Assembly: GCA_903632075.3 (NCBI GenBank)
Contig: CAHIKZ030005640.1
Span: 1,078,604-1,142,603 of the forward strand
Length of the DNA stretch: 64,000 nt
Direction of reading: 5' to 3'
From: Acanthosepion pharaonis
Taxonomy: Eukaryota; Mollusca; Cephalopoda; Sepiida; Sepiidae
Shown here: in pieces, positions 55,809-64,000 of the stretch
How positions within the stretch are numbered: position 1 is the first letter of the stretch
Layout of the letters: each line of letters opens with the position of its first letter
Translations under genes and position numbers: made by a program
Notes under the pieces: model-generated
Database searches by the model: none
Told to the model about the DNA's origin: nothing
Seen by the model: only the letters and a program-made list of their open reading frames with translations

Positions 55809-55985
55809 AAAAACATTTTTTTACGTTTACATTCTTTTTATAGATACAGATATTTAAGTAAATGCTCTGCTTATAATAAACAATATTATAAACAGTATTA
55901 GTATTTGTATCTATAAAAAGAACGTATAAAAATGAAAAAATGTCTTAAAAAATAATTGTCGGACTTTGTCCATTTCATAATATAT
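55806..55985 (+). mobile_element. MITE-like repeat M1, copy 2
   Basis: CTTTTTATAGATACAGATAT near 55835 is mirrored by ATTTGTATCTATAAAAAG near 55903, and AACATTTTTTTACG by CGTATAAAAATGAAAAAATG, so the unit is a palindromic MITE of about 150 bp. The outside block CGGACTTTGTCCATTTCATA is shared with 26.6 kb. Confidence 0.65.
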
Positions 55986-55989
55986 GTAA

Positions 55990-58800
55990 TTGTGCGTGTG
56001 TCTGCGTGTGTCTGTGTATGTCTGTGTGCGATTTTTGACTTACATTATATATATCATTATTTTATTAAGTAAGTAAGACTTTTATCTGTACTCTCAATGG
56101 GCCTTGTAAATTTAAAAAGTTAGAGCATTTTTGTCGGTGTCATATTACAGAATACACACCACGTTAAGCATCTTGAATCTAACAAATGTCCGTGCAAAAA
56201 TTTGGACAATAAAATATCTGAAATGACAATTTCTAATTAGGCATAGTTGCATCTTATAAACAGGAAAGTTAACTTTCCAAGTCATTGTCGTAGGACATTA
56301 GCTTGCTTGTCTCAACTAAAGTCATTTATAAAATTTCTGCTCAATCATAGTTGTGACTTTTAAATAGTGAATGTCTCATCGAGATGTAGAGAGGGGCTTT
56401 GAATGTAAAACCCCTAAACGGCTTTTGCTACTACTCTATATATTTTAAGTGCAAACAAATCGGAAATACCACAGTAGTTATAAAAGAGAGATGCAAGAAA
56501 GATTGTATGATTGTCGTTAGGGAATCTAAAACAGCTAAACAGGGACGATTGAATGTTCTCTCGACATTTAATTTTTATTTGAAACAATACTTCGAATATT
56601 AGAAAGGATCAGTTGAAACGGGCTTATGTCAGTAACAATGAACATCATTAACCAAATCATGACACGTTAGAAATTTAAAATGATCAAAAGAACACGGAAC
56701 ATGGGCTTCTGGTAATAAGCGAAAAGTAATTATTAGTGCTGAATGCAAAATGGAGTTGTATTCTAATGCAGGAGGATATGTACGAATGTCAATGGAGGAA
56801 TGAAGACAGTAACATTAGGTGGTGGTCACGTAATTGAGTTGAGTTGCATGAAAATCGATGGGAAAGCATAACTGGGGAAAGTTGAATAGAACCTAAACAA
56901 TATGAACTATATTAGTTTATGACGGCCATAATATCTGCCCGACCAAGAAGATGAGGAATTTTGTCTGTATGTCGGTACACATCATCACATTCCCGTTCAA
57001 TAAAAATGTTTGTTGTAGATAAAAAAAAATGAAAGACTCGTCATTACAAAATTCCTGAGCTCAATATATTTGAAACATTGTGGTGAGAACTCAAAATACA
57101 ATTGCTCCGAAAAGAATGAGTTAACCCTCTCTGCGTGCGAAGGTGGATCCTTGTTGCGAGGACCCGAATTGCTAAATCTAACGAATATCGTCAATCTGAA
57201 TATTTGTCATGGATATAATGATAGAAAAGTTAGGGACTAGAAACATTTTCTCTATGGGAAGGCTGTGGAAAATAATTAATCACCATCAGGGCCTTTTAAA
57301 CGCTTTTAAACTCTGCCAAGTTTGGGTAGGGATAACTTAGCATTGCCAGACTAAATATTGGAATGTGGGAATGCAAAGGGCGATTATATCCGTTTGGAAT
57401 TTTAATCGAGACGAAGTCACGAGTTTAAACTGCCAGCTGTTGTTGTATATAGCACAAAGGTGAGACAAGACACATGTGCCAACCTCAGATGCTATGTAAT
57501 AGTCACAAGCTCACACTGACTAGAGGAACAGAAGCATTCACATGGCCTGAAAGGAAACATAAATACACATTCATGCAATATATTCCTTAAGCAACGTGGA
57601 CTGAACTGCATAAATATACGTCTATCTCCTTTTTACTCTCTACTGAACCATCATTCAAGAAGTAATTTATATTTTGTAATAGTTATGTATTTTCTAAAGC
57701 AAAAAACTTTCTTTCCTAATGCATAATTATTGGCTTAACCGTGTTTATACTTCGGATATAAGGAACACACACATTTCTGCCATATGTATAGAAATATAGA
57801 TATTTTTAAGTGGGCATTTCATTCCAAAATCAATAAATGGGTTTGTTTGTGTGAGCACGAATTTTTATAATATGAAGCATTGTGTACGTCTCGTCAGTAT
57901 TTGATTCCCACCTGATTAACGGCTTATAAGATATCTCGAATCGTGATATTTTAGTTTTGAAAGAAAAGCACTTTATGATTTATATTCATATAACATTATC
58001 AGATTGTGGAATCTGCTTTATGAAGGAGAATGAAAGATGAAAGAGGTCTCTGAAGAAGATTTTGTGAAAGTGTTTTAAAATAATGTAATTCTGTGTGATG
58101 TTATTTTTTTATAATATTGTTTCTGTAAGTGTCTTATGTGTCATTCTTAAATCTGAGAGTTTGGTTCTCTATTGCCCATTATATAGAAAATATAATATTA
58201 TAGTGTCTTAATAAGTATGAAACATGTCTATTCATACTAAAAACCTTATATTTTTCTAAAAATATAGAATTTATTATATCACAGAATTTACAACGATATT
58301 TAATTCTCTTGTACAACGAAAGGGAACATTTAATTCTAATTATCATACATTGCACAGTTAGAGTAATTGAGCTGGTTGCAATAATAATAATAATTAAATA
58401 CCCTAACACATGGTTGAAATCTTCAAAAATTGCAATTGGCACTCATGTTCTGTGTTTTGTTCCATTTAAAACAAAACTTTATAAATTGTGATATTCGCGG
58501 TAAAACATTCACAATTTTTTGGTTTGATCCAATACAAAATCTCTACACAGTTTGCTTCACTTTACACTTGTGCTATACTTACTAAGCAAGGATATTATTA
58601 CGAAATTTCTATTTGCTCATCTTCATTTATTACATTTCAAGCCCACTAAATTGGTCTTGTTAATCTTCCATTTGTCCGGTTTCAACATCTGTCGGAGTTT
58701 AAAATCTTTTTACGAGAACAGTGGTATCAATCTGCATCAATGTGAGTGTGATTGTTTGCAAGATTATGTTGAAACACTTCTTCCTTTAAATGGATGAATA
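55990..58800. other. Unassigned intergenic stretch
   Basis: This is the longest stretch with no recognised element. Frames at 56399-56602(+), 56997-57194(-), 58179-58442(-) and 58552-58797(+) have no identifiable domain. A short GT-rich run lies at 55990-56030. Confidence 0.5.
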
Positions 58801-58816
58801 TCCTTGAATATCACTA

Positions 58817-58831
58817 TCTATAAAAGGCAGG

Positions 58832-58875
<44 letters not shown>

Positions 58876-59431
58876 CGAATTCACGGCGGCAATTTTCGAC
58901 GGATTTGAACCAAAATTTACATGCACATGCTCCAAGTTAGCAAAAAGGCCAAGACCGTCTTTGCATTTCCCAACTGCCATCGATAGTGGAAATAATCGAT
59001 GTTTTCATGCTTCTACGGCAGTTTTCATGTAGTTTGCGGCCATTTTATACTGACCAGATTGAGAGCCTATAGCTGGCTGCCACGAATAGGCAGGAAGATT
59101 CTATTGGCCAGCGTGAGAGCCAACAGCTGACTGACACGAATGTTAACTAGCACAAGTGGGAAACATTTAAATCCACATGGCACTTTACTCCAATTGGCTC
59201 ATTCGCTTGCTTAAACTCAACGTTGATTCTGATTCCGCAGAACTGGGTTGGGTGTGAAAAAGTATTTGTTCTTAACATTCTTTTTTCATTCGGTTTTTCC
59301 AGTTGCGAGTCCTTGTTTAAAGCTGATCGTTGTGTGTTCATTTTGATTAATTCTTTTTTCGTAACAGATTTAATGTTTAGTATAGAGCTTAGTGTGAGAA
59401 GTAAGGCATGTAGCAACATCAGCACGTCTTT
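58817..59431 (+). mobile_element. Helitron-like non-autonomous element, copy 2 (3' truncated)
   Basis: It starts A|TCTATAAAAGGCAGG followed by a GT array (58833-58873) and matches the reverse complement of 29743 to about 29125. Examples are CATGTAGTTTGCGGCC, TTGATTCTGATTCCGCAGAA and GTAAGGCATGTAGCAACATC. It stops matching near 59431, so the 3' hairpin end seen in copy 1 is missing. The 5' TC and host A fit Helitron termini. Confidence 0.6.
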
Positions 59432-59540
59432 TTAAAATTCTGAATATTTGCTCCCTCACTGAACACATTCTTAAATATAATGTTGTCTGTTAAATGCAAT
59501 GGATCCACACAATCTATACGCCTTCACCATATCAGGGTAC

Positions 59541-59880
59541 GCTATTTACATTATTCCGACTATTGTCATCAACTTTGTCACTATGTTTATTACAACGTTA
59601 TCCGGCCTTCTTCAGGTGGCTGAAATGTCGAACTGAACCCTTTATTTCGCTCACGGGGATAGATTGTTCTAATTCTACGTGCCATGTCTAATGGATGTCA
59701 GTTATCTTCTGTTAATTCCTCTCAGAAAGTTATCAACTACCTCAACCAGTTATTGAACTCACACACTTTGGGTCCTCTCACTGGATCTAACTAACACATT
59801 TATCCACTGTATCATGAGTCATGACATCCATTAGACATGGCACTTGGAACTAGAACAGTCTACCCCAGTGAGCGTAATCA
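59541..59880 (-). mobile_element. SINE-like unit with decayed PLE-type tail and inverted 5' flank
   Basis: On the minus strand a tRNA-like head (TGATACAGTGG 59813-59803; GAGTTCAATAACTGG 59760-59746) leads into the same body as 48760-48880 and a degenerate tail, CACCTGAAGAAGGCC then GGATAACGTT. In this tail the 3' half of stem II and GAAA are lost. The flank 59820-59880 is an inverted copy of the unit's own body at about 59620-59700. Confidence 0.6.
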
Positions 59881-60535
59881 TTGATCCGAAAGAGAAATAG
59901 TATAGTGAATAGAGTAGAGAATAGCGGTATCGTAGTAAAACGGCGTTACTATAGATGTATCTGCGATTAAAAGGTCTCTACTACAACAAACATTACAAAA
60001 GTGTCAACGAGTATTCGTTGATATCACAAAAGTTAGTTTCCAAAGTTTGTTGTGTAATATGATTAATTTAAATTATTGGCATTGGCTAAAATATGTCACA
60101 TGTTGAATAAGAAACATAAACTTGGATTTTTCATGATAGCATTTTACAAGTTATTCTTTTTTCTTTCGATATTTAAGCAACAAAGTAAAACAATGGTTCT
60201 TTTTCTTCCTTTTGGGAGAATTTCTGATCATTTATTTATTAAATTCTGTTGACGTGGGAATAGGACTATAGATAATTGAAACTCCAGAGAATAGTTATAA
60301 ATTTACCGCAGTAAGCTGATGTTGTTTTCCTTATTTCCATGATGTGTTTCAGATTAATTTGTTTTTGACTTGTTAATTTCCCAAATATATTTAGAAAGAA
60401 ATGCAAATAATCAAACCAAACGCGATGAACATCAACTGAAGATGCTTTCAAACTTGAAACAGGTTGTTTCCGCTCGGTACGGTTTCTAATCATCAAGATC
60501 GCCAGAAATTAGTTTTTTGGAGAAATATTTTTAGA
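59881..60535. other. Unassigned stretch
   Basis: No recognised feature. Confidence 0.4.
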
Positions 60536-60569
60536 ATCTCTCTCACTCTTTCTCTCACTTTCGCTCTCT

Positions 60570-60660
60570 CTCTCACACACACACACACACAGAAACACAG
60601 AAATGCAGACACACAAACACAGACGCAGACACACGCACACATATATATATATATATACAT
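60570..60660. repeat. CA-rich run then (TA)n and (TATG)n
   Basis: Imperfect CA/AACACAG repeats, a short TA array and ATGT units. Confidence 0.9.
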
Positions 60661-60829
60661 GTATGTATGTATGTATGTATAGACAAGAGGTGTTATTATC
60701 GTATTCAAATTATAGTCTTTTTAAATAGATAAACTATTATGAAAATATATTTATAGAAATATTACCAACAAATGTTATTAAAACAAGTTTAAAAAAGTAC
60801 ATATAACTTACCTCTTTGCGAATACATGA

Positions 60830-60950
<121 letters not shown>

Positions 60951-60953
60951 CAT

Positions 60954-61660
60954 GCGCGGTACTTATTGAAAAGCCGTCAATATCAGTGATAGAACTAACA
61001 TATTTAGTTGGATTGATGCACGTTTGTGATCCTGGGTTTCCCGGTATCTGCCATCGTCAGTCAAACTGATTAATTTTTGAAATTTTGGATTTATTTATGG
61101 TTGCGTATATCGGTATTTTATGGTAATGAGATGAAAAGTTGTCGTTGGAATAACACTGATACGTACGCAGACATATATACACGCACGTCAAATAACTGCA
61201 GCTTACATAAACACATATGAACAGTGTGGCATTGGGTGTATATGCACATCCATGTGCTGTTGCGTGTATACGTACGCAATTCGTCGCTTTATTCAATGTT
61301 TGCGGAACTCTCTCCAATACGCAGTGTCACCGCACATATATTTCGTCTATTTTCTTCGCAGAATGTTTTCTCGCTAAGACATATACGCGTATGCACTCGT
61401 GTTGACACTCCTTCTATCTGTCTGGTTATTTTTTTTATCTTAAGATGTGGTCTGTGTAAAACTATGGAATGAAAAATTTCATTAGGTTTTAATTATTAAT
61501 ACTCTTTTGTTATTATTTTCAAGCCGGTTTTTTGCTTGTTTTTGGCGATTGCGCTTATGTAAATTGTAGAAAGTCCAATTTATAATACTTATTGGAATTC
61601 ATGTGGTTGTCTTAATTTTGCTTGGTGTGAAAGGAAGAATAATTGTGAACTAATGCGGTA
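60954..61660 (+). mobile_element. F2 foldback element, copy 2 (right end missing)
   Basis: It follows 1750-2440 collinearly (GCGCGGTACTTATTG, GATTAATTTTTGAAATTTTG, AAGCCGGTTTTTTGC, TTTTGGCGATTGCG). It keeps the left inverted end but not the right. The minus-strand hammerhead-like motif is CTGACGA 61060-61054, with a decayed stem II and GAAA 61040-61037. Confidence 0.7.
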
Positions 61661-62005
61661 ATGGTAATTGTGGTGCGGTAAAAATTGTGAACTACGTGCT
61701 ACATAAACTACCATTGATCCTATGAACACGAAAAGTGAAACCACTGACATAATAACACCATCAAATATTTTCAATTCCAACTACTATCATAATAATTATA
61801 ATTATTGCTATCATCATTCCACCAGCATTACTGCAATCACTTCGACCATTTCACCATAATTATTTGCTGCTATAATTGTTAATACCATAAACCGCTCTCC
61901 CCCATTATTACCACACCACAATCACCATTGCCGAATTAATCCACAATTACTAACGTGTCACATAACATACATCTGCGTCTATTTTTTCTAGTTGTTGCTT
62001 ATCGT
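61661..62005. other. Cryptically simple ATT/CAC-rich stretch
   Basis: Rich in CATCA, ATAATT and CCACAATCACC triplet-like words, without a clear tandem unit or gene. Confidence 0.5.
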
Positions 62006-62008
62006 ACT

Positions 62009-62011
<3 letters not shown>

Positions 62012-62065
<54 letters not shown>
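62012..62065. repeat. (TA)n microsatellite
   Basis: TA array. Confidence 0.97.
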
Positions 62066-62069
<4 letters not shown>

Positions 62070-62429
62070 TGAAAATATATAGAAAATAGGAAAGAACTGG
62101 TTAGGTAGATCCAAAGTTCCTTAGTATTTTAGTTATTATTTTTTAAAAATAGTGCTCGATACAAATGTAGAGCATACATATAATTATTTATTTAAAAATA
62201 TGATTCCAACTCTCGACATAAGAGGTCTCATGCTTCAAAACAAGAGCCGAAAACTGCAATATAATTATTTGAATAATTTGAGTTAAAGAAAGGTCTGTTC
62301 CCTCTCCAAGCGAAATTTTTTTTGGAATAGCTTATTTCAGAAATTTATATATATATATATAGTCTTCCACAGAGAGAATGCTTCGCTGTATCATAGCTCA
62401 TCAATTTTCAGGCGCATAGATAAAAACGC

Positions 62430-62432
<3 letters not shown>

Positions 62433-62476
<44 letters not shown>
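62433..62476. repeat. (TA)n microsatellite
   Basis: TA array at the 3' side of the mariner pseudogene. Confidence 0.96.
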
Positions 62477-62479
<3 letters not shown>

Positions 62480-62519
62480 TCGTGATTGATAAACCGTCGT
62501 CTAAATTACGCAAAAAGGA

Positions 62520-63200
62520 AAATATCGCCAATAACATCTCATTTCAACACATATATATTTGACAAATTGATACAAAACTTCTTCGAAAGAGTATTTTTCT
62601 TCTATAAATTCGTCATTGGCTTCAACCACAGCCTCCAGAGGTCTTTCGAATCTTCTGTAACTCATCTGGGCCGTATCCTTATTTAAGTTGTATGCTGCTA
62701 TAATCTTTGTCTTCAGTTCATTTTTGGTGTTATAAAGTGTTTGCTTGTCTAATGCAATCTAACAAGTCAGCTGGCCTGATGTAAAGGTTGATGTCATCGC
62801 AGAAATTTTCTGATAGCCATGATTTGCTCTACTCTAGCTTGTACAGCAAATTGCAGATTTATGTTGCCAGACATACTGCATTCTTGCATCCAACCACTTG
62901 ATCCAGAAACTACCACCACAAGTCAATTGTTATAAGACTCCGACTTGAGTCTTAAGCCATGTGGGAAATATGAATGTATGCATAATATCGCCGTCTCTAG
63001 TTATCCATCCAAACCCCTTCGTAATCACCATTATACTCATCTTACACTTTCTGAATTCTCTGCACAAACAATCTGAAATGTTCGTATTGGAGCACCGAGC
63101 GCGTATGCTAAGCATGAGAGCTTGCCGTCTCCAATTTTCTGGTGGAATGAATTGCCTCATAAAGCTCGTTATATCACAGACGATGCCCAACTGACCCTAT
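62520..63200 (-). pseudogene. Mariner-like transposase remnant (element 1)
   Basis: The minus strand reads MSIMVITKGFGWITRDGDIM, HTFIFPTWLKTQVGV (63050-62935), then, in another frame, SKSWLSENFCDDINLYIRPA near 62835-62775. It continues with TKNELKTKIIAAYN-type sequence, then RRFERPLEAVVEANDEFIEE near 62665-62600. These are the central and C-terminal blocks of a mariner transposase in order. At the SPD third-aspartate position the sequence now reads PADLLDC. Stops occur throughout and no inverted ends are seen. Confidence 0.75.
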
Positions 63201-63295
63201 ATATCGCCAGCTGAATTTAGTCATATATTTGGGACTGAAATGTTATCAGTTATGTACCTTTCAATATTTTCTAATATCATCACCATCTCATCCTA

Positions 63296-63321
63296 TCTCT
63301 CTCTCTCTCTCTCTCTCTCCC

Positions 63322-63374
<53 letters not shown>
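63296..63374. repeat. (CT)n then (TA)n compound microsatellite
   Basis: CT array to about 63320, then TA array. Confidence 0.96.
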
Positions 63375-63380
<6 letters not shown>

Positions 63381-63659
63381 GTGCCCTTTGGGAGATTGTA
63401 TCTCCACCAGATTAAATAACAATGTTGGTCACAGCACAAACTCGCTTTCACGGCGCTTGACTCTACATTTAAATGATTACTTTAAAGCAACATGCCTGTC
63501 CGCGTACTCAATTCCGGAAAATCTTTGTTGACAACACAACAATACTTAAACATGAAAGTAATAAACAATAATTAAGAATTGTTGAAGCTTTATACATAAA
63601 ATCGTTGAAACCTAACATGAACAAAAAAAACTATGAAATATCCACAAATATCCTATAAT

Positions 63660-64000
63660 TTATACCAGAAGCCATTGGTTTATACCAACGACTTCCAATA
63701 CTTAATACTTTTCGTTTTTCACTCACGCGTGGTCATGTATGAAGTCACGAGCTGCGACGCTATTTTCGCTTCCGCGTCTCGTATATACGAGTTTGTCGTT
63801 ACTTTGAAATTTTTCATGCAGCAAAGGCGGACTATCATTGTTATTTCCTCCGTGTGTTGTTTGATTTATTGAAATTGTCATCTTTGATAATGGCTTATGT
63901 AAGCCGAAAGGTTAGATTGGATTTAAACTTGTATCAATATGGTGATTTCCTGTCGTCTTTCAACGATAATTTGATTAAGCTTATCAGAAAATTATGGAAG
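63660..64000 (+). mobile_element. Dispersed repeat R5, copy 2 (reaches the window edge)
   Basis: Plus-strand copy of the repeat at 18105-18440 (TTGGTTTATACCAACGACTT, GATAATGGCTTATGTAAGCC, TTGATTAAGCTTATC). Hammerhead-like layout: stem I ATCT 63880-63883, decayed core TTGATAA 63884-63890, extra T, stem II GGCTTA/TAAGCC 63892-63897/63900-63905, GAAA 63906-63909, GGTT, then AGAT 63914-63917 pairing with ATCT. Confidence 0.65.

Overview
This is AT-rich, non-coding animal DNA built almost entirely of repeats. It has dozens of long TA arrays, often followed by GT/CA or GATA arrays. Between them lie dead copies of several LINE families, tRNA-derived SINEs, a Penelope-like element (PLE) fragment, Helitron-like copies, two mariner transposase pseudogenes, a solo LTR and several foldback elements. 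There is no bacterial gene organisation, no operon, no RNA gene I would defend and no intact protein-coding gene. The repeat mix fits a mollusc, most likely an octopus-like cephalopod. That is an inference from general repeat character, not a database match.

Layout. 0-3 kb: three foldback elements in a row (719-841, 938-1198, 1756-2765) separated by TA arrays. 4.4-5.1, 8.5-9.4, 21.4-21.95, 28.1-28.4, 45.6-46.25 and 46.9-47.2 kb: pieces of one LINE family (LINE-A). 11.4-15.6 and 29.9-30.5 kb: a second LINE family (LINE-B) with an RT and a C-terminal restriction-like endonuclease, all on the minus strand. 15.5, 38.2-38.7, 41.6-43.0 and 45.2-45.5 kb: a third family (LINE-C). 26.7-27.3 and 62.5-63.2 kb: mariner remnants. 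48.1-49.0 kb: a PLE GIY-YIG endonuclease fragment. 29.0-29.75 and 58.8-59.4 kb: two oppositely oriented copies of a Helitron-like element. SINEs lie at 5.8, 7.6, 10.9, 11.1, 11.8, 20.3, 21.3, 22.6, 38.8, 43.2, 48.7, 52.8 and 59.6 kb. The only hints of host coding DNA are a few short splice-flanked open segments, best at 8221-8281 and 46612-46674 on the plus strand.

The most interesting signal is a recurring hammerhead-ribozyme-like motif (CUGANGA box, hairpin, GAAA box, minimal stem III, then a strand complementary to the 5' flank). It occurs in at least four unrelated repeat families here. In three of them it sits as an inverted pair: at 1008-1049(-)/1080-1121(+), 1819-1849(-)/2713-2733(+), and 48154-48195(-)/48885-48925(+) around the PLE fragment. 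PLEs and the small 'retrozymes' thought to depend on them are known carriers of such ribozymes, so this window looks like a local record of a PLE/retrozyme/SINE mobility network. A tRNA-headed SINE whose tail is the same ribozyme-bearing PLE end (48661-48978 and 59541-59880) is the most novel piece.
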